Shown here one piece after another: positions 40,542 to 48,900 of a stretch of 49,339 nt of DNA. How positions within the stretch are numbered: the stretch's first letter is position 1; every line of letters starts with the position of its first letter. The notes under the pieces were generated by a model. That model saw nothing but the letters and a program-made list of their open reading frames with translations. It was not told where the DNA came from and ran no database searches. The stretch is from an uncultured Verrucomicrobiales bacterium. GTDB taxonomy: Bacteria; Verrucomicrobiota; Verrucomicrobiia; Verrucomicrobiales; DEV007. Both the position numbers and the translations under genes were made by a program. The DNA lies in assembly GCA_938082635.1 (NCBI GenBank), contig CALLLI010000205.1, positions 1-49,339 of the forward strand. The letters are read 5' to 3'.

Positions 40542-40672
40542 TACTTGCTTGTCAAAGGAGGCCTCACGGCTAAGCATCCGTGCCCCGCCCTCAGGATTGA
40601 GAGGGACCAACAAATTCACTAGCCTGGCCTCATGGCCGCATGCTACACTAAGCGAAACCGTCTACAATACCT

Positions 40673-41248
40673 ATGAAGATTTCCCTACGCCGCCCGCTTT
40701 CCCGCGCGTTCACCCTTATTGAACTCCTCGTCGTGATCTCGATCATCGCCGTCCTTGCCTCCATCTCAGTGCCGGTGACGAGCACTGTCATGAATCGCGC
40801 CCGCAAAGCCACTTGTCAAAACGACTGTATGCAGTTGCAGAATGCGATCAAAGGCTTCTACAACGAGTACTATGCCTATCCCGTCCGCGGCGATAGTGAA
40901 GGTCCTTACGAAACAGATGGCGACCTCATGGACGTTCTCATGTCCGTAGACTCTGCTGAAGCAGACGATCTCAACCGCCGGAAGATTCCGTTCTGGGAGC
41001 CCTCCAAGATGGCGAAGAGTGAGAAAGTCGCTGGCTATCATCCTGACACCGGTCGTCTCAACGATCCTTGGGGGCAGATGTACGAAGTCTACATGGATGC
41101 AGATGATAATGAGTCACTCACCGTTCCATCGATCTACGGAGACAAATTCGGCCGCACCGGTCGGATCAAGCGTCCAATCTTTGTCCATAGCTCTGGAATT
41201 GATAAGAAGTTTGAAGCCGTCAAAGACAACGTTTCCTCCTGGGACTAA
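40673..41248 (+). CDS. GspG-like type II secretion pseudopilin
   Basis: This 191-residue protein has a class III signal: basic leader (1-12), then RAFTLIELLVVISIIAVLA, cut by prepilin peptidase between Ala and Phe (Ala replaces the usual Gly, as is common in this phylum). A long helix continues to about residue 60 and includes a CQNDC pair. The C-terminal part holds NDPWGQMYEVYMD, the hallmark of GspG-type major pseudopilins. It likely forms a piston-like filament of a type II secretion system, whose other genes are not in the window. It directly precedes a tRNA gene. Confidence 0.85.
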   Translation: MKISLRRPLSRAFTLIELLVVISIIAVLASISVPVTSTVMNRARKATCQNDCMQLQNAIKGFYNEYYAYPVRGDSEGPYETDGDLMDVLMSVDSAEADDLNRRKIPFWEPSKMAKSEKVAGYHPDTGRLNDPWGQMYEVYMDADDNESLTVPSIYGDKFGRTGRIKRPIFVHSSGIDKKFEAVKDNVSSWD

Positions 41249-41260
41249 CGCTTCGCTTAA

Positions 41261-41331
41261 GCGGGTGTAGTTCAATGGTAGAACGCAAGCTTCCCAAGCT
41301 TGACACGAGGGTTCGATTCCCTTCACCCGCT
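41261..41331 (+). tRNA. tRNA-Gly (CCC)
   Basis: The 71-base sequence folds into a complete cloverleaf: acceptor stem gcgggtg/cacccgc, D-arm with ttcaatggtagaa, anticodon stem caagc/gcttg with loop ttcccaa (anticodon CCC at 41293-41295) and T-arm with ggttcgattcc. CCA is not encoded. It marks the boundary to the accessory region. Confidence 0.96.
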
Positions 41332-41374
41332 CTCTATTTCAAGGGTTTCTATTCGCCCAAAGGCTTTAAATGAA

Positions 41375-41412
41375 TAGATCAAGAGTTGCCAACTAGATCA
41401 AAACTAGATCAA
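41375..41412 (+). repeat. Three short direct repeats (tagatcaa)
   Basis: tagatcaa occurs at 41375-41382, 41394-41401 and 41405-41412, just after tRNA-Gly and before the integrase remnant. They could be recombinase arm sites of a former integrated element. Confidence 0.4.
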
Positions 41413-41420
41413 ATCCAGCC

Positions 41421-41804
41421 ATGGCAGCAGGCATGGATACTCCAACTTACTGGCTAGATCGGCTCTCAACGCGAGAACTCAAAACCTCCGATCTTCATGC
41501 GAGGATCAGCTACGGCGGCAAGCAACGTTGGATCAATCTAGGATCATCCAACAAGAAAGAGGCTGCGAGGCGCGTGGTAGCGTTTCTGAAGGTTCTTCAG
41601 GACACTGACGGAGATTGGTCCCTTGCTCGTCGATCAATTGGCCAAGCAACACGTAGGGAGCAGGGCGAGCTGACTGTAGGCGTTTGGATCAACGCCGTAG
41701 TGTCCGAAAACTCGAATCGCCCTACATCCATGCGGCCTCTTGGTAGTAGTAACCAAGCAATCAGCCTAACCGCTCTCGACATTCAACGCTCCCTTCACTT
41801 GTAG
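41421..41804 (+). pseudogene. Truncated tyrosine-recombinase-type integrase (N-terminal part)
   Basis: This 127-residue reading frame has the beginning of a verrucomicrobial phage-type integrase. YWLDRLSTRE, then a strand pair around ARISYGGKQRWINLG, SNKKEAARRVVAFL (SAM-like arm-binding region) and LTVGVWINAV lead towards the core-binding domain. The family is about 400 residues long; here everything after about residue 105 is missing, including the catalytic R...HxxR...Y. The tail is unrelated. Its place next to tRNA-Gly is typical of an integrated element. Confidence 0.6.
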
Positions 41805-41887
41805 AAGTGATCTCGGGCTCGATGCTTAAGAACTCGGATCTCTCCCAGCACGTAGGCGATCACGTGCTCTTGTTGTTGGTTCACCTC
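41795..41887 (-). pseudogene. Possible transposase fragment
   Basis: About 30 codons on the minus strand end at TGA 41795-41797 and read like a coiled-coil N-terminal piece of integrase-core transposases (QQQEHVIAYVLGEIRVLK). The rest of the element is missing. The match is from memory of the family pattern and is short, so it may be chance. Confidence 0.3.
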
Positions 41888-41900
41888 CCCTGGCTCGCTC

Positions 41901-42200
41901 TTCACCCTGACGCACGAGGTCGCGGATGGCGAAGAGGCCCGCAAGGGACAGGAACTGGCTGTCGGTTCCAGGCTACTCTTGCTGGAAGGCACGGTGGAAG
42001 GGGCGTTCCGATCGGGAGTGCGGGTGGTGGTCGAGGCACCCTGCGACTTACGGTTGTTGGCCAAGGATAGGGTCGCGCTCGGTGAGGGCGCCGCCTGGTT
42101 CGAGGTTTCGGCGGAGGCGGTCGGATTCTCGGTCGAAACCCAGCAGCTCACGGTCATCGACCTCGGGACGGCCTTTGGCATCGACGCTTCTAGGGTGAGG
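41901..42200 (+). pseudogene. FecR-domain fragment
   Basis: This 100-codon stretch reads as the core of a FecR extracytoplasmic domain: THEVADGEEA, LAVGSRLLLLEGTVEGAF, then VEAPCDLRL, VALGEGAAWFEV and TVIDLGTAFG. The domain normally sits in a membrane anti-sigma/transducer protein with an N-terminal helix. Here there is no start codon, no membrane segment and no continuation, so it is a broken piece. The stop at 42260 follows unrelated text. Confidence 0.55.
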
Positions 42201-42270
42201 AGGAGAAGGGAGGACAGGATACGCACGGGGCGAGGTCCATGGCACAAGACGCTTCTGTGAGGACCAGGAA

Positions 42271-45200
42271 TCAACGCGTGCCCTCACTTGGCTCCAAGCG
42301 GATAGCCCGGAGGTCGATCAGTTCCCCTTCGAGCTCACCAGCAGGGCGCATGAGGAGGCGATTGGGGCCCTTCTGGAGTTCTAACATTCCAGCGTCTTTC
42401 TCTTCAAATTGGTCGAAACCGCCTGTGCTAGCAACTTCACCTTCGAGTGAGCCGGCATCGGACTCCAGGCGCCAGGTGTTGCCGGCGTTCTTGTCGTCCA
42501 TGGCGTAGTGGAGGTGGACGCGATAGCGGGCGGCCGTTGGCGCTTCGACCATCCAAAGGGCGGCGTCACGCTCATTGACCCAGGGGCCGAGGAGATCCAG
42601 GTCCGAGTGGTAGCGAAGCTGTTCGGCAAAGAGCTGGGCGGTCTTGGCAGGGAGGATGAACTGACCGCCCGCGTTAGGGAGAATGGCCGAGGCCGAAGAC
42701 TGCGCGTCCTTACCCGCGAGTTCGGAAGCGGTCCATGGAAACTTGCGGTCCTTGGAGGCTTCGCGTTCGGCGGCGATCAATGCCGAGTCGATCGGTTCGG
42801 CGGCATTGCCCCAGGCTCTTCGGATATAGGTCAGGATCGCTGCGAGGTCTTCGTCGTTGACCGCGCCTGAGCTGCCGATCCCTGGCATGTGTAGATTCCA
42901 TGCTTCTCCGCTCACCTCGATTGGCCCAACCAGACCGCGCAGGATGATCTGGGCGAGACGCTCGGGAGAGCCGGTGACCCATTCGCTCCCTGCCAAGCGC
43001 GGAGCCACGCCCGACGTTCCCAGGCCGTGCGATTGATGGCACGAGGCACACAGGACCGCGTATTTCTCGGCACCGAGTTTGGCGCGTTCGATCTCCTGGT
43101 CGGTGAGCGATTCGTAATCGACGGCCGATGCGAGTGGTGCGGGTTCGGTTTTTCCAATCTCCATGAGAGCGGATAGATCGCGGATGAACTCTTCACGGAG
43201 GGGATCGGGCACGGACTCGATGGGGTGCGTGGCGACTTCAAGGCAGGCGGCTTCGCGCCCGGCGAGGCCGGTGAGAGCGGCCGTGCGACCGAGGGCATTG
43301 GGTTGTTTGGCCAGGAGCTTGAGCAAGAGTTGATAGTCACCTGGCTCAGACGCGGCGGCACTGAGGGTGACGAGGGCTTGTTGGAGGACGATGGGATCTG
43401 ATTCGTTTCGACGCTCTATCAGAAATGCGATTTCTTCGATCGCCCTCTGATCCTGCATCTTGTCCATCATCCGTAGGCCCGTTGCTCGTACGCTTGGGTG
43501 TCTGTGACGAACGGCGCTCGTGAGCGTTGGCCAGTCGAGTTGGCCCAAGCCTTCCAAGGTCCACAAGGCGTGCACGCATCCAAGAGAGGATGCGCCTTCA
43601 CCGATAAGCGATTTCAGGGCGGGCACCGTCTCGGTGAGGTCCTGGTCAATGAGCAGGCGTTGGGCGGTGTCGCGGCGCCAGCCGTTGGGATGGCTCAATA
43701 CGCTAATAAGATCATCAGGACTCAGCTGTGACAGGGCAGGCGATTTATATGAGATGGGTTTTTCGGTCGAGACGATCCGCCAGAGGCGGCCGAGGTCGTT
43801 TCCGGTTTCGAGATCGCGTGACTTCACCTGATCGGTGATCCAGGGCACGAGGAAGATGACGTGTTCGATGATGCCCTTGTACATATCCGCGATGTATAGG
43901 GCGCCATCTGGCCCCGTGCGGGCATTGATCGGGCGGAAGCGTTCGTCCGTGGAGGCGAGGAGTTCTTGGCCGGCGGGATAGTAGCGTTTGGTCTTCGGCG
44001 TGAGCCCCTCATCCAGGACCAGGCGCCCAATGAGGTGACCACCGGCTTCGGGCACGAACAGGTTTCCCCACGCATCGGCGGGAAATTGATCACCCCGATA
44101 GACGCAAGTGCCAGAGGCGATGGTGTAAGTGCGCAAGGTGCCGTCATCGCGTAGCTCCAGGCCACCCAGAGTGATCTGAGGGGTGGGGCGGATGGGAAAG
44201 ACTTCCTGAGCAGACTCGGAAATCACCATGCTCACCCCAAGCCTTCCCCTTCCTCCGGTCTGGTCGGCGAGTTTGAGCAACCCGGGATGGCGACGCACGT
44301 ATTCCTCGGGCAGGTAATCCATCTTGGCGGCGATGTTCTCACGGCAGGTGAAGAAGCGTCCGAGGTCATCGAAGCTCACCCCGAACTGACCGCGGTGGAT
44401 GGCGTCCTCCTCGTTGAGCTTGCCCTCGCGGAAACGATGCCGCGTGTCCCAGTCGGCACTGTGTAACCAATTGTCGAGGCCGCGCCGCAAGCCGTTTGCT
44501 GTGTGTTGAGGATTACCGGCCACGCCGTAGCTGCCTACTTTGCGCCTACGATCACACACAAGGTCACCATCGTGATCCTGACAGTACCACAGGTGCGGGG
44601 GTTCCGCCAGGAGTACGCCTCCTTCGACGAAGGCGAAGCTGCGCGGCATGACGAGTTCATCGAGGTAGACGGTGCTTTTGTCAGAGCGTCCATCGGCATC
44701 GGTGTCTTCCAGCACCACCATGCGGCAAATGGGTTCGGCCTCCCCATTGCCAGCGAGGTCACGCATGTAGCCGCGATACTCGAGCACCCAGATTCGCCCG
44801 TCGGCATCGAACTCAAAGAACACCGGGTCGGCGATCATGGGTTCCGCCGCGACCAGCTCGATGCGGTAACCAGGCGCCACTTGGAAGGTCTTCAGTTGCT
44901 CCTCGGGCGACAGCGGTGGCGCGGGCGGCACGTCGATGTCTTCGAAGATCTTCCCGCCTCGATTCCAGTCGGCCCAGCCGTGCAGTGCGGATGGTGGGCG
45001 AATGGCCGGGCGCTCTTTGGGCACTCGGCCAGTTTGTGGTGATTCGGGTGCTTGGGACGGCGGGGCCTGGCCTGAGAGACGGTTGAGCACATTGCGCGTG
45101 ATGCGATCCACGTGATTGTCGGTGTCTCGTCCACCGCAGTCGAACTGGATCCGGAAACCGTCTTCTTCATCGACACGGGCAATCTGGAAGCCCATGACCT

Positions 45201-47199
45201 CGGAGAAGCTTTCGTCGAGGTTGTCGTAGATCATGGTGAGAGAATCTTCCAGGCCCGAGAGGCGGACCCTGACGCGAGCGTAGTTTCCGGCTTGTTGCGA
45301 AGATGCCTCTACCCACTCGGATTGGCTGCCGCCTGTTGCGGTGAACGCTTCTTCGCCTAACTGATCGAGATCCACGCCAATGGACCAGGCATATCGCTGG
45401 GACTCGGCTGCGGCGAAGTGGCGCAGCAAGGCGAAGACCTCATAGGTGCCTGCGGGCAGTCCTTTCAAACGCACACCCGCTTGTTCGCGGGGGACCCCGC
45501 TGCTGTAGAGCATGTCATTCATCAGGGCATTGTTGCCCACACCTTCCGGCGCCCTGGCATTCACATGACTGGCTTGTGGCACCTTTCCCCAGTTCGTGAT
45601 CGGCGCCTTCGCCTCGGCGGCTCCAAATTCGACGATGACTTGGTGGGAAAGCGGATCGCCGTGTTCATTGCGAACCCGTCCGGTGACGTGATTGGTCAGG
45701 ATGTTCCAGGTCCCGCCCTCGAAGATACCCGCAGCGTGTCCCGGGCCGAGCGGGCCCGAGGCATTGGCGAGGGCATTCACGTTTTCACTAGCATTCGTCG
45801 AAGAGGCGAGCCCATGAGCCCAGTCGGTCGTGGCCGCGGTGAAGACTGTTCCTCCGCCGGGAGCGGTGTAAATGCCCATTGTGCCGTGTTCGTGTTCGTT
45901 CTTCTTCCATAGCTCGTGGGCTGGTTCGTACCAGCCGAGATCGCCTTCACCCCATCGTGCGGGTGCGGTGGCCAGGATGGTGAAGTTATTCGGGGTGCCA
46001 TCGTTGCCGGTTGGCACTGGTCGGCCATCGATCATGGTGAACTCGCAGCCGTCGCATTCGTAGCCGACGATGGTATTGGCCCCGCCGAACTCCATGCCCT
46101 CTAACAAGCCGGTGCCTTCAAAGACCCAGTGATCGGGTTGGTGCAATTGATAGTCTCCTGATCCGTTCGGAATACCATCCCGAAAGCGATGAAACCCGCC
46201 GCGGAGAAAGCCGACGCCGGTCAGCTGGTTCTCTGGCCGTTTCACCAAATGATGGCTCCAGAGCGTGCTGAGCAAGGGATGGCCGTTTGGACTGTAGAGG
46301 GGATCCTGCTTGTAGGCCTCTTTCCAACACACGAGGTCGTTGCCATCATCCGCGCTACGCACCTGCCAGCAACAGGTGTTGCCGCTGAAGAACGCGACAT
46401 TGCCGCCTTCAGCGATGTAGGCCTCGAGGTGGTCGCGCATGGGCGCCGACCAGTACTCGTCGTGGCCGACGCTGAGAACGAGCTTGTAGTGTTCGAGCAA
46501 CTCGGGGTGGAACTCGAGGTCGGAATTGATCGCGTAGTCGAGTTGGTAGCCGTTGCGCTCGGCCCACTGGATGAATGGGAGTTCCCAGTTGCGATCAATG
46601 CCAGTGAACGGTCGCTGGAAACTTACACGCCGCCCAAGTTCATCTCCCGGTTCATGAGCCTTGTCCCAATGAGCCGGGCCCCAGTAGGTGTAGAGGCTGA
46701 ACCCGCCCCACCCGTTGTAAGCATTGTAAGTGTTCGTGGCGAGCTGGAGGAGAATCTTGGTATCGCGACCGGGATGGGAGGGCCGCACGACGAAGAACAT
46801 GCGGTTGCTTTGCGTATCGCCCGAGCGCGCTCGGGCTTCGTAACAGCCGCTCGTCCACGCATCGGGTATCTTGACCGTCAACGCGTCTGGCCAATCGCAG
46901 CCGTGGGAGCTGGCATTCTTGGGAACGGGTTGTTCTCTAATAGGAATCCCTTCTTTCGTGAAGACCGCCCTACTTTGCGCACCGATTCTGGCGATTTCGA
47001 TGTCGACGTTGCTCAGGTTCGACGAAAGATGAAAGGTGACCTCGTCGCCTGGGAGGTAACTTCGTTTCCCCGGGTAGCCTTGGATGAAAGGCTCCGCCGC
47101 AGTGGCGACGATCGGGGCAACGAGAATCAATGCTAGCAAAGCACTGAACGCGCCTTGGTTTGATAGCGTGTGGCGCTCTCTGAAACTTTGGGTATTCAT
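42271..47199 (-). CDS. Giant fusion: dimethylformamidase-like, PVC-type dehydrogenase, HEAT, cytochrome c
   Basis: This 1642-residue exported protein (signal peptide to about residue 35) combines several units. Residues about 36-510 resemble the C-terminal domain of N,N-dimethylformamidase large subunit (NAYNGWGGFSLYTYWGP, SVGHDEYWS). A beta-rich linker (about 530-700) follows, then the six-bladed PVC-type membrane-bound dehydrogenase propeller (about 730-1110). HEAT-like repeats (about 1130-1320), a heme-binding cytochrome c with C1384-A-S-C1387-H1388 and NLHMPG as the likely distal Met, and a beta domain (about 1490-1642) complete it. The dehydrogenase plus cytochrome plan is common in PVC bacteria; the formamidase-like head on the same chain is unusual. 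Its ATG overlaps the stop of the chimeric gene upstream. Confidence 0.85.
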   Translation of the reverse strand: MNTQSFRERHTLSNQGAFSALLALILVAPIVATAAEPFIQGYPGKRSYLPGDEVTFHLSSNLSNVDIEIARIGAQSRAVFTKEGIPIREQPVPKNASSHGCDWPDALTVKIPDAWTSGCYEARARSGDTQSNRMFFVVRPSHPGRDTKILLQLATNTYNAYNGWGGFSLYTYWGPAHWDKAHEPGDELGRRVSFQRPFTGIDRNWELPFIQWAERNGYQLDYAINSDLEFHPELLEHYKLVLSVGHDEYWSAPMRDHLEAYIAEGGNVAFFSGNTCCWQVRSADDGNDLVCWKEAYKQDPLYSPNGHPLLSTLWSHHLVKRPENQLTGVGFLRGGFHRFRDGIPNGSGDYQLHQPDHWVFEGTGLLEGMEFGGANTIVGYECDGCEFTMIDGRPVPTGNDGTPNNFTILATAPARWGEGDLGWYEPAHELWKKNEHEHGTMGIYTAPGGGTVFTAATTDWAHGLASSTNASENVNALANASGPLGPGHAAGIFEGGTWNILTNHVTGRVRNEHGDPLSHQVIVEFGAAEAKAPITNWGKVPQASHVNARAPEGVGNNALMNDMLYSSGVPREQAGVRLKGLPAGTYEVFALLRHFAAAESQRYAWSIGVDLDQLGEEAFTATGGSQSEWVEASSQQAGNYARVRVRLSGLEDSLTMIYDNLDESFSEVMGFQIARVDEEDGFRIQFDCGGRDTDNHVDRITRNVLNRLSGQAPPSQAPESPQTGRVPKERPAIRPPSALHGWADWNRGGKIFEDIDVPPAPPLSPEEQLKTFQVAPGYRIELVAAEPMIADPVFFEFDADGRIWVLEYRGYMRDLAGNGEAEPICRMVVLEDTDADGRSDKSTVYLDELVMPRSFAFVEGGVLLAEPPHLWYCQDHDGDLVCDRRRKVGSYGVAGNPQHTANGLRRGLDNWLHSADWDTRHRFREGKLNEEDAIHRGQFGVSFDDLGRFFTCRENIAAKMDYLPEEYVRRHPGLLKLADQTGGRGRLGVSMVISESAQEVFPIRPTPQITLGGLELRDDGTLRTYTIASGTCVYRGDQFPADAWGNLFVPEAGGHLIGRLVLDEGLTPKTKRYYPAGQELLASTDERFRPINARTGPDGALYIADMYKGIIEHVIFLVPWITDQVKSRDLETGNDLGRLWRIVSTEKPISYKSPALSQLSPDDLISVLSHPNGWRRDTAQRLLIDQDLTETVPALKSLIGEGASSLGCVHALWTLEGLGQLDWPTLTSAVRHRHPSVRATGLRMMDKMQDQRAIEEIAFLIERRNESDPIVLQQALVTLSAAASEPGDYQLLLKLLAKQPNALGRTAALTGLAGREAACLEVATHPIESVPDPLREEFIRDLSALMEIGKTEPAPLASAVDYESLTDQEIERAKLGAEKYAVLCASCHQSHGLGTSGVAPRLAGSEWVTGSPERLAQIILRGLVGPIEVSGEAWNLHMPGIGSSGAVNDEDLAAILTYIRRAWGNAAEPIDSALIAAEREASKDRKFPWTASELAGKDAQSSASAILPNAGGQFILPAKTAQLFAEQLRYHSDLDLLGPWVNERDAALWMVEAPTAARYRVHLHYAMDDKNAGNTWRLESDAGSLEGEVASTGGFDQFEEKDAGMLELQKGPNRLLMRPAGELEGELIDLRAIRLEPSEGTR

Positions 47200-47861
47200 G
47201 GCAGTCTATGGGCTCGGGGAATCAATCCGATACAAGTGTTTCGCCGTGCGAATGAAGAGGGTGTCGCCATCGACGGCGGGACTGGCCATGAGCTGCTCTT
47301 CTTCCTTCCCCAGATGACTGGTGGCCAGGATCTTGAGTGTCTTTGCGGGTTCGATGACCGTGCAAACCGCTTCCTCACTGAAGAAGTAGAGTCGACCGTT
47401 GGTGTGAATGGGAGAGGCGGAGTAGCGGCCGTCGAGCCGTTCCTGCCAGATCTGCTCGCCAGATTCCGCTTGGGGGCAAGTGAGGTAGCTTGGTAACCGT
47501 TTGCCTTGAGCAGTTGCATCACCGTGACGCAGTTTCGCTCCAGGTTGCGAAAAATGCTCTGCCCGGGAGCCTGACCAACCTTCCAGGGATAGCAACCCGT
47601 CATGAGCGACGCCCGGCTCGGACCGCAGATCGCGCAATTGTAAAACTGCGTGAAGCGCACACCTTCCGCCGCCAGCTGGTCGACCGTTGGCGTTCGAATC
47701 TCGCCGCCGTAGCAGCCGAGATCGGAAAAGCCCATGTCATCGGCCATGACGACGATGATATTCGGCCTGCTGGGGTTTGCCGGAGCAATTTCCAGGCAGC
47801 CCAGCAACGAAAGCAGGGTGAGAATCAGGAGCTGAAACCGAGTTGGGAGAGTGTTAGGCAT
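47196..47861 (-). pseudogene. Sulfatase head fused out of frame to foreign sequence
   Basis: The first about 124 codons encode an exported sulfatase: signal peptide (residues 8-25), VVMADDMGFSDLG, and CGPSR at 79-83 with ASLMTG. At about 47490 (after KANGYQ) homology ends abruptly. The same frame goes on with low-complexity basic text to a TGA that overlaps the next ATG. The other frame past this point encodes a PQQ-propeller tail. A deletion therefore joined two genes. The enzyme cannot be active: the rest of the sulfatase (over 300 residues) is missing. Confidence 0.8.
47206..47491 (-). pseudogene. PQQ-like beta-propeller C-terminal fragment
   Basis: This frame reads as the last blades of a PQQ-binding-like propeller protein: ESGEQIWQERLDGRYSASP, NGRLYFFSEEA and ASPAVDGDTLFIRTAKHLYRI, ending at TAG 47206-47208. 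It begins at the deletion joint with the sulfatase head and has no start of its own. Confidence 0.6.
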
Positions 47862-47873
47862 GGGTTTACCGCG

Positions 47874-48173
47874 TTAAGAATCCAAGGGCACGAAGTCTGC
47901 CTCCTGAAACGCTTCGACCTCGCTCAGCCAGCGTTCTTCAACAAAGGCAACGTGCATCGGGTGAGCATTGTAGGCATCGTAATCCCCCTGCGTGGCAAAG
48001 CGCATCGTGATGCCGAAGGCGTGGGGATGTTTTGCACTAACTTGGCGGCGAATCGCGAAATCTTGCACGCCGGGAATGGCGGAAAGCTCGTTGGCAGCGG
48101 CGAGAAAGGCGCGTTCAGCGTCCGAATCGGGTGAATGCTTCAGGCTGAAGGTGACAGTGTGTTCGATCATCAT
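47874..48173 (-). CDS. Dabb (stress-responsive A/B barrel) domain protein
   Basis: This 99-residue protein is a small dimeric alpha/beta barrel of the Dabb family. The opening MIEHTVTFSLKHS, the RQVSAKHPHAFGITMRF strand, and YDAYNAHPMHVAFVEERW are typical. Two ATGs in a row (48173 and 48170) are possible starts. It is 10 bp from the GntR gene's stop and 12 bp before the sulfatase head, so it appears to be in one operon. In PVC sulfatase clusters such proteins are frequent but their role is not known. Confidence 0.8.
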   Translation of the reverse strand: MMIEHTVTFSLKHSPDSDAERAFLAAANELSAIPGVQDFAIRRQVSAKHPHAFGITMRFATQGDYDAYNAHPMHVAFVEERWLSEVEAFQEADFVPLDS

Positions 48174-48183
48174 TCTGTTCGTG

Positions 48184-48850
48184 TCAGGATTCGGAAAGGT
48201 GCTGACCAATGGCCCATCGCTGAGCATCGAGAATATGCTCTCGGATGGCCGAGACTGCCTTCGACTCGCTCTTGCCGAGAGCTTCCACAATGTTTCGGTG
48301 CGTGAGCGGGTGACCTTCTCGGCTTGACGAACTTCCGTGCTCAAGAACCACCAACCGCGGTAGCAGCGACGCCAAAGTGCGCTCGAGCGAAGGAGCCTCG
48401 GTCAAACGAGCCAAAGTGAGATGAAAACGTTGATCAGCTTCGCGCGCGGCGTCCAAATTTTCATCCTGCGCCAGCTCGTCTGCGGCATCAGCCAGCTGGC
48501 CGAGGAGCCGAGCGTGACTTTCAGAAAATCGCGCCGCGCATTGCCGGGCAGCCTCCGTTTCGAGCGCCAGGCGCAAGATGAAATCCGAGCGAATCGTAGC
48601 CAAATTACGAACACTCACCCGAGCGCCAACACCGGCTTCGCATTCGACGAGGCCCTCGCTCTCCAGCGCTCGGAGCGCGGCGGCCACGGTGTTGATGCCG
48701 ACTTCAAAGCGGTTTCGCCAGCGGTCGAAGTGAAAGGCGAGCCCCTGGGCGGAGATTGCCAGAGAGTAGCTCTGAGCGTAGTTCGCCGAAAATGCGCCGG
48801 GGCTTGGGGGCGAGGTCGTTTTGAGGAAGCGATGTCAGAACATCCGGCAT
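48184..48850 (-). pseudogene. GntR/FCD-family regulator with a +1 frameshift
   Basis: Starting at ATG 48850, the frame encodes LRSELLSGNLRPGARLSLRPLAK, the start of a GntR winged helix, then stops. After skipping one base near 48709-48712, the text goes on with RFEVGINTVAAALRALESEGLVE, the rest of the DNA-binding domain, and an FCD ligand-binding domain to TGA 48184. The total of 667 bases is 222 codons plus one, as expected for a +1 insertion. The regulator would control the downstream Dabb/sulfatase genes. It may be decayed, or the extra C may be a sequencing error. Confidence 0.75.
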
Positions 48851-48856
48851 GAAGAA

Positions 48857-48886
48857 GATCTAACGGTGTTGGAACACTGTGTCAAC
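48857..48886 (-). promoter_or_regulatory. Promoter with overlapping palindrome, probable GntR operator
   Basis: On the minus strand TTGACA (48885-48880) and TAGATC (48862-48857) are 17 bases apart, and transcription would start about at the gntR ATG (48850). A near-perfect palindrome of 19 bases (48868-48886, 7 of 9 positions matching) overlaps the -35 and the spacer. FCD regulators often bind such sites and repress themselves. Confidence 0.4.
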
Positions 48887-48900
48887 AAATCGGTTCGTAG

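Noticed and set aside
40542-40619. Longer N-terminus of RNase R from ATG 40619
   Set aside because: Possible, but the extra 26 residues are not family-like; recorded as an alternative start only.
41805-42070. Plus-strand frame after the integrase remnant read as a small gene
   Set aside because: The overlapping frame with FecR text explains the region better.
42508-42870. 120-codon plus-strand frame opposite the cytochrome region
   Set aside because: Shadow frame without motifs.
46189-47136. 315-codon plus-strand frame opposite the giant fusion gene
   Set aside because: Follows codon bias of the opposite strand and has no recognisable domain; the minus-strand text has clear domains.
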